NCBI GenBank assembly: GCA_035281745.1
Contig: DATEDI010000019.1
Span: 45,579 to 109,578, forward strand
DNA from: 66-474 sp035281745
Lineage (GTDB): Bacteria; Pseudomonadota; Gammaproteobacteria; Xanthomonadales; Rhodanobacteraceae
DNA length: 64,000 nt
Reading direction: 5' to 3'
Position 1 is the stretch's first letter, and each line of letters opens with the position of its first letter. This document shows, piece by piece, positions 25,809-34,700 of this stretch. The position numbers were made by a program, and so were the translations under genes. Under the pieces are notes generated by a model. It did not search any database and was not told where the DNA came from. It saw only the letters and a list, made by a program, of their open reading frames with translations.

Positions 25809-26071
25809 GCATCATGCGCCGGCGGGCGTCGTGTTCGCGGTGTAGCCGCACAATCGCCATTCTTGTCGTTGTCGAGATGGAACGAAGTCAGTTCGCGGGT
25901 GGGTTTCGCACCGTTGCCGAACTCCGTCGCGAAGTTCACGTTGCGGCACATCCCGGCCGCCAACTTGCCGCCCCTGGGGAGCGAGCGAGTGACGCCTGTC
26001 ACCCTGCGGGAGTCATCTTGCCGAGCTTGGCGCGATCGGTCCAGGTGTCTTGAAGAACTGGTCGCGCGGCA
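25809..26071. other. non-coding stretch between murD2 and the VOC gene
   Basis: Both genes end here (convergent). I see no supported gene, terminator or RNA. Short open stretches exist on both strands, but they lack ribosome sites and family similarity that I recognise. Confidence 0.5.
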
Positions 26072-26482
26072 TCAGGTGCGGGATTCGGCATTCTGCATTT
26101 CCGTGTCGTAGTGCGAAACTTCGATGAGGTTCCCATCCGGGTCGCGGAAATACACCGAGGTGATGGGGCCGAGCGCGCCGGTCCGCGGGACGGGTCCCTC
26201 CTCGATGGTGACATCGGCGTCTTCGAGTTCGGCGATTACTTCGTCGATGGGCGTGCGGGTGACCAGGCACAGGTCGCCCGAGCCCGGCGTGGGCCGCGCA
26301 GCATGTGGCCGAAGCGGCGCCTCGGCCGGGTGCAGATTGATCTTTTGTTCACCGAAAGCCAGCGCGCGGCGCGCCTTGCCGAAGGTGATCGCGCGCATGC
26401 CGAGTACCCGTTCGTAGAACCCCACGGTCGCGTCGATGTCGCGCACGGTCAGCACCCAGTGATCCAGTCGTTCGATTTTCAT
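26072..26482 (-). CDS. VOC (glyoxalase/bleomycin-resistance) family protein
   Basis: The 136-residue protein has the two beta-alpha-beta-beta-beta units of the vicinal oxygen chelate fold. Potential metal ligands are His in RLDHWVLTV, Glu/His in the INLHP strand, and Glu in the C-terminal DPDGNLIEVSHY signature. It most resembles the small virulence-type or lactoylglutathione-lyase-like VOC proteins; the substrate is unknown. It is a single-gene unit, convergent with murD2 and separate from the OmpA-like gene by a strong terminator. Confidence 0.85.
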   Translation of the reverse strand: MKIERLDHWVLTVRDIDATVGFYERVLGMRAITFGKARRALAFGEQKINLHPAEAPLRPHAARPTPGSGDLCLVTRTPIDEVIAELEDADVTIEEGPVPRTGALGPITSVYFRDPDGNLIEVSHYDTEMQNAESRT

Positions 26483-26523
26483 GTTCGTGCTCAGTCGCGC
26501 GTTTGATCGATGGTGCGTATATG

Positions 26524-26552
26524 AAAAAACGCGCCCGGAAAATCCGGGCGCG
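26524..26552 (-). terminator. rho-independent terminator of the OmpA-like lipoprotein gene
   Basis: On the minus strand the perfect ten-base stem CGCGCCCGGA/TCCGGGCGCG with a three-base TTT loop is followed by TTTTTT. It lies 24 bases after the stop codon of the OmpA-like gene. Confidence 0.9.
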
Positions 26553-26576
26553 TCGTGCAGCCTTGGGATTGGTGGA

Positions 26577-27164
26577 TCAGCTTGTCGTGCCGGCGAAGTC
26601 GATCACCAGCGAGGCGCGGCGATTGGGTTCGCCCGAGGCACGTGTGGCGCCCGGTTTCACCTGGCGATCGTGCGCTTCGCCGTAGCTCACGGCGCGCACC
26701 TGGCTGGCGGCCATGCCGTCGTTGTTGACAAGGTAATTGCGCACGGCATTCGCGCGTTCCTTGCCGAGGCGCTTGTTGTACGAGGCGGAACCCGCCGGAT
26801 CGGCAAAGCCTTCCACGGTGACCAGCGCATCGGAATGATGCGTGCGCATCACCTTCGCGAATTCATCCAGCATGGCCTTGTCGTCGTCCTGCAAGGTGGC
26901 CTTGTTGAATTCGAAATGCGCGACGGTGTCGACGCGGATGCGCCCCTGCATCGCCGTGATCTGGGTGTCGTACTTCGCGAAATGGCTTTGCATGTCCTGC
27001 GACAGCGAGTTGATCTGCTGCTGCAGGCTCTGGTCGGTATTCTGGAGCTTGGTGATGGCAGCGTCGAAATCGCTGCGCTTGACGTAATTGGTGCAGCCGG
27101 CGAAAGCGACCGTGGCCGTCACGCCGACGGCAAGGCAGAGCGTGCGATAAACCTTGCTGGACAT
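26577..27164 (-). CDS. OmpA-family peptidoglycan-associated lipoprotein
   Basis: The 195-residue protein has a lipoprotein signal peptide with lipobox AFAGC (Cys about residue 23), a short coiled-coil segment with repeated Gln (about 35-65), and an OmpA C-terminal domain (about 80-190). The domain shows FEFNKATL, VEGFADPAGSASYNKRLGKER and the Arg of the SGEPNRRASLVID end, which bind diaminopimelate of peptidoglycan. It would tether the outer membrane to the cell wall. ATG 27164 follows a GAGGAGA-type ribosome site. It is similar to Pal/YiaD-like lipoproteins but is not in a tol-pal operon. Confidence 0.88.
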   Translation of the reverse strand: MSSKVYRTLCLAVGVTATVAFAGCTNYVKRSDFDAAITKLQNTDQSLQQQINSLSQDMQSHFAKYDTQITAMQGRIRVDTVAHFEFNKATLQDDDKAMLDEFAKVMRTHHSDALVTVEGFADPAGSASYNKRLGKERANAVRNYLVNNDGMAASQVRAVSYGEAHDRQVKPGATRASGEPNRRASLVIDFAGTTS

Positions 27165-27538
27165 GCAGTCTTCTCCTCTCGGGTCGGTCGCACCGCAGGA
27201 CAGCGCGCGGAACGACGTGGGGAAATATCGCGCTGCGAATTGGACCCTAACGCACGAAAGCAGGCTCGAAGATGAATACACGCCTGCTCGTTGCAGGTGC
27301 GTTCAGTTGAAGATGCGGACCCGATTCGCTACGGCACGGAGGCGCCTGATGCTCGTCAGGCATCAGGGCCGAATCGCCAGACCGAACCGAAACGATGGAT
27401 CCTTTTAGGATAATTGCGTACCGCCACGCTTCTTCTACGCTCCTCTCTGCTTGGAATCGATGCGATCTCGCGCAGCCATCTTGGGGCAACGGGCCAGCCG
27501 AATTCCGGGCGCACTCATCGCAGATGGGAGGTTTCCCC
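27165..27538. other. divergent intergenic region
   Basis: This gap separates two divergently transcribed genes and must hold both promoters, but no convincing -35/-10 pair was found. One perfect hairpin CCTGATGC/GCATCAGG (27345-27367) is present. No gene is supported. Confidence 0.4.
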
Positions 27539-28237
27539 GTGAAGAAGAAAGAGTGGAAACGGTTTGCGTCCAGCAAGGTAGCTCCGGTGTTGGGCATCTT
27601 GGTTCTGGCCACGATGGCTGTCGCTGGATCGGCCAGCGCACGGGCGGGAGGTTCGCCGCAACTGCCGATGCATTTCAGCGGCGTGCTCAGTGATTACACG
27701 CCTTCCAGCGTCAATGGCACGCCCATCAAGGGCGCCCCCTACGAGATGCACGGCAGGTGGACGCTGGGTCTCAACCCGGCCCGAAGCAAGGCGGCGTTCT
27801 CGGCGGCATTCGCGATGGAGACGTCGGAAGCCGTGAACACCGATCCGGATTTCGATCCAGGCAAGCTTGGCCCCCACACGCACCACATCAGCGTCACGAA
27901 CGGGGTGATTCATGCTGGACCGATGGATTGGCAGACCATGTGTCCTTCCGTTTCCTCGGTCACGGGCGGCTTTGTGGTAACCGGTTCGGCCTACGTGACG
28001 GCCAACGGCGCCAACCCGCCGTTCGGCAATCCGTCGCCGGTGACGATCTGCATCCTGGGCGTGTCGAACACGCTCGTTCCGGGGGCGGCGTACGTCCAGT
28101 TGGCGAATTTCACGCTGACGATCGGGTCGCCGGCCAGCGCGCATTTCGGTCCGCAGGCGATCCATGGCGTGGTCTCCAGCTGCGGCAACCCGGGGGGAGG
28201 CGAGCGGCAGGATTGCAGGGTGACTGTCGTGCCGTGA
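27539..28237 (+). CDS. secreted protein of unknown function
   Basis: The 232-residue product has a clear Sec signal peptide (KKKEWKRF, then a hydrophobic core VLGILVLATMAVAG, cleavage near ASA). The mature part is rich in Gly, Pro, Ser and Val, predicted mainly beta, with a His-rich patch LGPHTHHISVTNG and four cysteines (in TMCPSV, ICILG, SSCGN and QDCRV) that could form two disulfides. I do not recognise the family. GTG 27539 was chosen because GGGAGG lies seven bases upstream and the longer frame would hide the signal peptide. It appears to be monocistronic. Confidence 0.6.
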   Translation: MKKKEWKRFASSKVAPVLGILVLATMAVAGSASARAGGSPQLPMHFSGVLSDYTPSSVNGTPIKGAPYEMHGRWTLGLNPARSKAAFSAAFAMETSEAVNTDPDFDPGKLGPHTHHISVTNGVIHAGPMDWQTMCPSVSSVTGGFVVTGSAYVTANGANPPFGNPSPVTICILGVSNTLVPGAAYVQLANFTLTIGSPASAHFGPQAIHGVVSSCGNPGGGERQDCRVTVVP

Positions 28238-28265
28238 GGGCGGCCGCGCCTGGCGGTACGCATCA

Positions 28266-29300
28266 TCATTCGCCGGTCATCCGGCGCAGGTTCCGCCTCA
28301 GCAGCTTGCGCGAATGCAGGCGCAGTTCCTCGGGATGCTCGCGCAGGTATGCGAGCAAGCTGCGGCGCTTTTCGCGTCCGCGCTCACGCGTCCCCGATTC
28401 GGCCAGCGTCGAGTCGGGGACGAGTTCGGGATCGCAGTCGGCCACGCGGCGGTAGATCGAGCCCCACATCTTCTTGACCGTCGGAACCGAGAGATGAAGG
28501 TCGCCGGCCAGTTCCTGATCCGTTCCGCGGAAACTTTTGAGCGCAGTCAGCAGCAGTTGCTGTTCGCCACGGCTGAAGCCGAACCGCGGCGGACGATAAT
28601 TGAACAACGTGCCTATCCACGAGCCCGGGCGCACGGACTCGAGTTCGCGCGTGATGCCGACGAGATGCGGCCGCGCGGCAAACGTTTCGGCCGGCTCTGA
28701 CGATGTGGTTTCGTAGCGTTGATTTGCCGGGTTCCAGTAGAGCCCTCCCGCCTCGACCACCCAAAGCAACCGCTCGACACTCTCCGCCTGCGCAGTGATC
28801 ATCTCTTTGAACAAGAAACCGCGGTGTTCCTCGATGTAGGCGCCCACCATGTGGTGGTAAAAATCCATGGTGCGCGCGAACTCCGGCGTGCCCGTGCCTT
28901 CCCATACGACTTCGTTGAGACCCGCACCCGAATTCGCATCGCGCATCTCGTCATCGGTGAGAATGGGAGAGTCTCCTCCCGTAATGCGACGCGCGAGTTC
29001 CGGCCCGACCCAGGGCAGCGGCGGCGTCTTGATCTCGCGGATGAATTCGCCGCGAACAAAGACGGCGAAGCCGATCCCCACGATCGTCGCGCGTTTCCGA
29101 TCCAGCCGTTCGAAAACGGCGTTGTTGACGGCCGCCGAACCCAGAAGTTGGCGCCAGGCGCGGCCCAGATTCTCGATGTCCGCGCCGTAGCGCGGGCCGA
29201 TCACGGGATGCGCGGCGACGATGTCCACACACGCGTCCACGTCCGCCGGCTGCATGGGGCGCCAGCGCAAGGGCACCGCGATGTTCGAGCTTTCCAGCAT
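28266..29300 (-). CDS. LuxR-type helix-turn-helix regulator with unknown N-terminal domain
   Basis: The 344-residue protein has a C-terminal DNA-binding domain of LuxR/GerE type (about residues 240-300: FSRGEQQLLLTALKSF, DQELAGDLHLSVPTVKKMW). The N-terminal part (about 1-100) begins LRWRPMQPADVDACVDIV, similar to the first strand and helix of GNAT acetyltransferases, but the acetyl-CoA motif is not obvious. A basic tail with many Arg ends the protein. ATG 29300 was chosen since the frame further upstream is antisense to the M13 peptidase gene. Signal and targets are unknown. Confidence 0.7.
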   Translation of the reverse strand: MLESSNIAVPLRWRPMQPADVDACVDIVAAHPVIGPRYGADIENLGRAWRQLLGSAAVNNAVFERLDRKRATIVGIGFAVFVRGEFIREIKTPPLPWVGPELARRITGGDSPILTDDEMRDANSGAGLNEVVWEGTGTPEFARTMDFYHHMVGAYIEEHRGFLFKEMITAQAESVERLLWVVEAGGLYWNPANQRYETTSSEPAETFAARPHLVGITRELESVRPGSWIGTLFNYRPPRFGFSRGEQQLLLTALKSFRGTDQELAGDLHLSVPTVKKMWGSIYRRVADCDPELVPDSTLAESGTRERGREKRRSLLAYLREHPEELRLHSRKLLRRNLRRMTGE

Positions 29301-29454
29301 CCGGGGTGCTCGCTCTCGCGCAGTAAATCGCCGTGCTTGCGGAGGTTGCGTCCACGTCTGAAACCACTGGCGCCCGTCCGGTTCCGCACCCGTCCGGTGG
29401 CGGAGTCTACCAGTTGTCTTCGCCTGGGTCGGGCATCCGGGGTTCCAAGCGAAA

Positions 29455-29479
29455 CGGCCGCGCCTTTTGGGCGCGGCCG
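29455..29479 (-). terminator. terminator of the M13 peptidase gene
   Basis: On the minus strand CGGCCGCGCC/GGCGCGGCCG forms a ten-base stem with a short CAAAA loop, followed by TTTCGCTT. The T-run is short, so termination may be partial. Confidence 0.6.
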
Positions 29480-29506
29480 TCGTGCGATGCAATTGCGCGG
29501 GAACGC

Positions 29507-31636
29507 TCACCAGATCTTCACCCGCTGATCCGGTTTCAGGTACAGCTTCGCGTCCGGCGGGATGTTGAACGCCTGATACCACGGATCGAGGTTGCGCACG
29601 GTCTCGGCACGGAACTGTGCGGGCGCGTGCACGTTGGTGACCACTTGCTGGCGCAACGCCGCGTCGCGCGTCTTGCTGCGCCATGCCTGCCCGAACGCGA
29701 TGAAGAAGCGCTGGTCGCCGGAAAGCCCGTCGATTTCCGGTGCGGGCTTGCCATCCAGCGACAGGCGGTACGCGCGATAGGCAGCGGTCAATCCCGAGAC
29801 ATCGGCGATATCCTCGCCCAGCGTCTGTTTGCCGTTCACGTGCAGACCCGGCAATGCTTCGTACGAACTGTATTGCGCCGCCAGCGCGTCTGTTGCGGCT
29901 TCGAAGTGCTTGAGGTCGGCCGGTGTCCACCAGTTCTTCAAGCGGCCCTGCGCATCGAAATCCGCGCCGGTGTTGTCGAAGCTGTGGCTGATCTCGTGGC
30001 CGATCACCGCACCGATCGCACCGTAGTTGGCGGACGGATCCGCCTTGGGATCAAAGAACGGCGGCTGCAGGATCGCGGCAGGGAAGTTCAGCGCGTTCTG
30101 CAGCGGCAGGTTTACCGCATTCACCGTCTGCGGCGTCATCCACCACTCGTTGTCGTCGATCGGCTTGCCGATTTTCGCCTTTGCGAGTTCGTATTCGAAC
30201 TTCACGGCGCGCAGGTGGTTGCCGAGCGCGTCATCGGGCTTGATCTCCAGCGAGGAATAATCGCGCCAGTGGTCGGGATAGCCGACGCCCACCTTCAGCG
30301 TGTCGAGTTTCGCCTCGGCCTTCTGCTTGGTCTCGGGCGACATCCAGGTGAGGTTCTGGATGCCGCTGCGGAACGCAGCGATCAGGTTCTTCACCATCGC
30401 CTCCGCAGCGGTCTTGGACGAAGCAGGGAAGTATTGCTTGACGTACAACTCGCCGACCGCGTCACCGAGATCGGTATTGGTGGCGCCGACCGCGCGTTTC
30501 CAGCGCTCGCGCTGCGCCGGCGTGCCCTGCAGGGTCTTGCCGAAGAGATCGAAGTTCAGCTCCTCGTAGGGCTTCGGCAGCAGCGGCGCCGCGGTATTGA
30601 GCGTGTGGAAGGTCAGCAGCGCTTTCCAGGCGTCGATCGGCTGGCTCGCGACCAGCTTGGATTCGCCGGTGATTGCAGAAGGCTGCCAAAGGTCGATCTG
30701 CTTGACGTCGGTCAGACCGGCCGCCTTGAAGTAGGCACTCCAGTCGAGCCCCGGCGCCTTCTTCGGAAATTCGGCGACGCTCCACAAGGTATTGGCTTTG
30801 TGGATGTTCTCGCTGTCGATCAGGCTTTCCTGCGTTTGCGCGATTTTCGTTTCCAGCGCGATCACCGCGTCGGCCTTGTTGTCGGCATCGGCGATGCCGG
30901 CCTGCTTCAGCAGCGCCGCGACATAGGTCTTGTACTTGCCGCGCGCTTCCGCCATGTGCGCGTCTTTCGACAGGTAATAGTCGCGGCTGGGCATGGCGAT
31001 GCCACCCTGCAGCAGATACGGGATCTGCGTGGACGCTTCTTCCAGCCCCTTGGTCACGAACAGGCCGAACAGATGCGAGGTTTGGAAGTTCGTGTCGTTG
31101 ATCGGGTCCACGTCGGCACGCAGGCGCGAGCCCAGCACGCGCGCGAGGTCTTCGCGGGTCTTGATCGCGTCGATGGCGTCCAACTCCGGCTTCAGCGGCG
31201 CCAGGCCCGCCTTGTCGATCGCGGCGGTGTCCATGTAGGCGGCGTAGTAGTCGGCGATCTTGCGCGCATTGCTGCCGCCGGCCGGGTTGTCGGCGCCCGC
31301 GTTCTTGATGAGGTCCGCCGTGTGCTTTTCGGTGACCTCGAAGATGTCGTAGAACGCGCCGGTACTGGAACGGTCGGCGGGGATCTCGGCGGTCTTCAGC
31401 CATGCGCCATTGGCGTAATCGAAAAAGTTGTCGCCCGGCTTCACCGACTTGTCGATGTACGACAGGCTGATGCCGATGTCGGGCGCGGTGCTGGCCGGCG
31501 CCGGTGTCGCAGCCGTTGCGGGCGTTGCCGCGGAAGTGGCCGGCGTCGGCGCGGGAGCGGTATCGGGCGACTGTTGCGAGCAGGCCGCGCACGCGCAGGC
31601 GACGGTGGCGGCGAGGATCAGCATGGTGCGGGACAT
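29507..31636 (-). CDS. M13-family zinc metallopeptidase (neprilysin/PepO-like), lipoprotein
   Basis: The 709-residue protein starts with a lipoprotein-type signal (ILAATVACACAACS, Cys in the CAAC region), then a Pro/Ala/Thr-rich spacer, then the full M13 N- and C-terminal domains. The zinc motif HEISH (about residues 545-549) with downstream GEDIADVSG (GExxxD) supplies the third ligand, and NAFY-like substrate-binding sequence occurs upstream as VNAVNLPLQNALNFPA. It would degrade peptides in the periplasm, anchored to a membrane. The C-terminal WYQAFN...PDQRVKIW is typical of the family. ATG 31636 was chosen for its signal peptide. It stands alone with its own terminator. Confidence 0.92.
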   Translation of the reverse strand: MSRTMLILAATVACACAACSQQSPDTAPAPTPATSAATPATAATPAPASTAPDIGISLSYIDKSVKPGDNFFDYANGAWLKTAEIPADRSSTGAFYDIFEVTEKHTADLIKNAGADNPAGGSNARKIADYYAAYMDTAAIDKAGLAPLKPELDAIDAIKTREDLARVLGSRLRADVDPINDTNFQTSHLFGLFVTKGLEEASTQIPYLLQGGIAMPSRDYYLSKDAHMAEARGKYKTYVAALLKQAGIADADNKADAVIALETKIAQTQESLIDSENIHKANTLWSVAEFPKKAPGLDWSAYFKAAGLTDVKQIDLWQPSAITGESKLVASQPIDAWKALLTFHTLNTAAPLLPKPYEELNFDLFGKTLQGTPAQRERWKRAVGATNTDLGDAVGELYVKQYFPASSKTAAEAMVKNLIAAFRSGIQNLTWMSPETKQKAEAKLDTLKVGVGYPDHWRDYSSLEIKPDDALGNHLRAVKFEYELAKAKIGKPIDDNEWWMTPQTVNAVNLPLQNALNFPAAILQPPFFDPKADPSANYGAIGAVIGHEISHSFDNTGADFDAQGRLKNWWTPADLKHFEAATDALAAQYSSYEALPGLHVNGKQTLGEDIADVSGLTAAYRAYRLSLDGKPAPEIDGLSGDQRFFIAFGQAWRSKTRDAALRQQVVTNVHAPAQFRAETVRNLDPWYQAFNIPPDAKLYLKPDQRVKIW

Positions 31637-31725
31637 GGGCTTTTCCCGATGGGCAAAACCCGAATCATGCACCGTTCGCGGTTTTTTTGCAGAAGATGGC
31701 CGGCTGTGTCGAATAACATGTCGCG

Positions 31726-34700
31726 ATGGAATCAAAGCACCGCCAGCGTGGGAGCCATCCGCCCGCTCCGCGCGAACTGGAACGCCTACTGGATCGTGCC
31801 CTTACGCGCGACGCCGGTCGGTTGCGCGCGCGTCTGCGCGGGTTCGAACGCGAGCATGCGTCATCGCCCGATGCCTTGCGCAAGCTGGCGCAGGAAATCT
31901 CGGCGTCGGTTGCGCAGCGCGAGGCGCGCGCCATGCTGGTGCCGCCAATCAAGCTGGACGAAGCGCTGCCGATCACGCCGCGCGCCGACGAGATCACGCG
32001 CCTGGTCCGCGAGCATCAGGTACTGGTGATCGCGGGTGAAACCGGTTCCGGCAAGACCACGCAACTGCCGAAGCTGTGCCTCGCGGCCGGTCGCGGTGTT
32101 GCGGGCATGGTCGGTTGCACCCAGCCACGGCGATTGGCCGCGCGCGCAATGGCACGGCGCGTCGCGAATGAACTGGGAGGCGAGACCGGGGGCGTGGTCG
32201 GCTACGAGGTGCGCTTCGCGAAACAGCTCGGCGCGAACACGCTGGTCAAGTTCATGACCGACGGCATCCTGCTGGCCGAAATGGCGCACGACCGCTGGCT
32301 GTCGGCGTACGACACGTTGATCATCGACGAGGCGCACGAACGCAGCCTCAACATCGATTTCCTGCTGGGTTATCTGAAAGGGCTGCTGCACAAGCGCCGC
32401 GACCTCAAACTGATCGTCACCTCAGCCACCATCGACACCGCGCGTTTCGCGGAACATTTCGACAACGCGCCGGTGGTGACTGTGGAAGGCCGCGCGTATC
32501 CGGTCGAAATCCGCTATCGGCCGCCGGAGCAGGAGAGCGGCCTGACCGAGCGTGTCGTTGGCTCGCTCGACGATCTCACCCGCGAAGATCCCAAAGGCGA
32601 CGTGTTGGTGTTCCTGCCGGGCGAACGCGAAATTCGGGACGTGCATCTTGCGCTGGCGCGGCGGCAGTACCGGCATACCGAGGCATTGCCGCTATACGCG
32701 CGCCTGTCGGTGAAGGAACAGGATCGCGTGTTCAAGCCGGGTCCCCAGCGCCGCATCGTACTGGCCACCAACGTCGCCGAAACTTCGCTGACGGTGCCGC
32801 GCATCCGCTGGGTGGTCGATTCCGGCGACGCGCGGGTCAAGCGCTATTCGCGGCGCAGCCAGATCGAACGATTGCACATCGAACCCATTTCGCAAGCCGC
32901 GGCCAACCAGCGCGCCGGACGCTGCGGGCGCGTGGGACCCGGCATTTGCGTGCGGCTCTATGACGAGGCCGATTTCCTGTCGCGTGCGCCGTACAGCGAC
33001 CCCGAAATCCTGCGCAGTGCATTGTCGGACGTGATCCTGCACATGCTCGACCTCGGCCTCGGTGATGTCGAGGCGTTTCCCTTCATCGATCCACCCGATC
33101 CGCGCGCGGTCAACGATGGCTGGCGCAGGCTAGCGGAGATTGGCGCGGTCGATGATGCGCGCCGACTCACGCCGATGGGCAAACAACTTGCGCGCATTCC
33201 GATCGACGCACAGCTTGCACGCATGCTGATCGAGGCGCGCCAGCTCGGCGTGTCCGGCACGGTATTGCCGATCGTTGCGTTCCTGGGCATCCAGGACCCC
33301 CGCGAGCGACCCGCGGACAAGCAGCAGCAGGCCGACGCCGCGCACGCCGAATTCACCGATCCGCAATCCGATTTCATCGGCGTGCTGAACCTCTGGACCG
33401 CGTACCGCACGGCCCACGAGGAACTGACCCAATCGAAACTGCGCGACTGGTGCGCAAAACACTTCGTGTCGTTCATGCGCATGCGGGAGTGGCGCGAGTT
33501 GCATCGGCAACTGTTGCTTGATCGGGCCGAGGGTGTGAAGCAAAGGCCACAAGCCTCGGGTTTGTCCAGTGTCTCCAACGCCAACGCAACCGATTCCGGA
33601 TCGCCGCGGCGCGGCGTCCGGAATGACGAGCAAAAAACTTTCGCGGATGGGGTCTATCGCGATATCCATCTTGCGCTGCTCTCTGGCCTGCCCACCAATG
33701 TCGCGCGCAAGGACGAGCAGGGCCTGTATCGTGGCACGCGCGAACGCAAGTTCAAGGTGTTTCCGGGTTCCGCGCTGGCGAAAAAGCCGCCGGCCTGGTT
33801 GTTCGTCGCGCAGATCCTCGACCTGGGCGGCAAGGTCTGGGGCATGCAGTGCGCGCGCATCGAACCCGCGTGGATCGAACGGCAGGCCGCGCACCTGCTG
33901 AAACGAACCTGCAGCGACCCGCACTGGTCGCGCCCGCGCGGTGCAGTGCAGGCGTTCGAACAGGTTTCGCTGTACGGGCTGATCCTGATCGAGCGGCGCG
34001 CAGTCACCTTCGCGAAACAGGACCCGGATGCGGCGCATGCGATCTTCCTGCGCGAAGCGCTGGTGCGCTGCGACATCGACTGCCGCGCCGATTTCGTGCG
34101 TGCGAATGCGCGGGTGCTGGACGAGGCGCGGGAAATCGAGGCGCAGCAACGCCGCGAAGGCTTGCTGAAATCCGACGAGGATCTGGCCGGCTTTTTTGCA
34201 GGCAAGTTGCCGCGAGACATCGCCTCGTCCGCCGCGCTGGATGCCTGGTACAAGCGTGCATCCGCCGTCGAGCGCGCGGCGTTGCGCTGGTCGCTGCGCG
34301 ACCTGCTGGAACCCGGCGCCCACGGCGATGCCGGCGCGTTTCCCGACGCGATGGAGATCGGCAGCCAGCGGCTTGCGTTCGATTACCGATTCATGCCGGG
34401 CGACGAGGCCGACGGCGTCACCCTGCGCTTGCCGCTGCCGTTGTTGAACGCGGTGCCGGCGACGCGCTGCGAATGGCTGGTGCCGGGCCTGCTGCAGGAC
34501 AAGGTCGCGGCGCTGATCCGCAGCCTGCCCAAGGCGCAACGTCGCAACTTCGTGCCCGCGCCGGAATTCGCGCGCGCGTTCGTCGAAGCGGAAGCGCCGC
34601 GCGACGAACCGCTGGCGGTCGTGCTTGCGACGTTCCTCAAGCGGGTGACCGGGGTCGCCGTGGATGCGGTCATGTTCGACGCTGGTGCGCTGCCCCCGCA

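Noticed and set aside
25809..26071. Possible gene relic between murD2 and the VOC gene
   Set aside because: Short frames on both strands lack starts, ribosome sites or recognisable similarity.
29301..29930. Upstream extension of the LuxR-type regulator to 29930
   Set aside because: The added 210 codons are antisense to the end of the M13 gene and its terminator; the regulator aligns from ATG 29300.
29333..32029. 898-codon plus-strand frame opposite the M13 peptidase gene
   Set aside because: It is antisense to a clearly conserved peptidase with intact zinc motifs and shows only low-complexity Arg/Val/Gly sequence.
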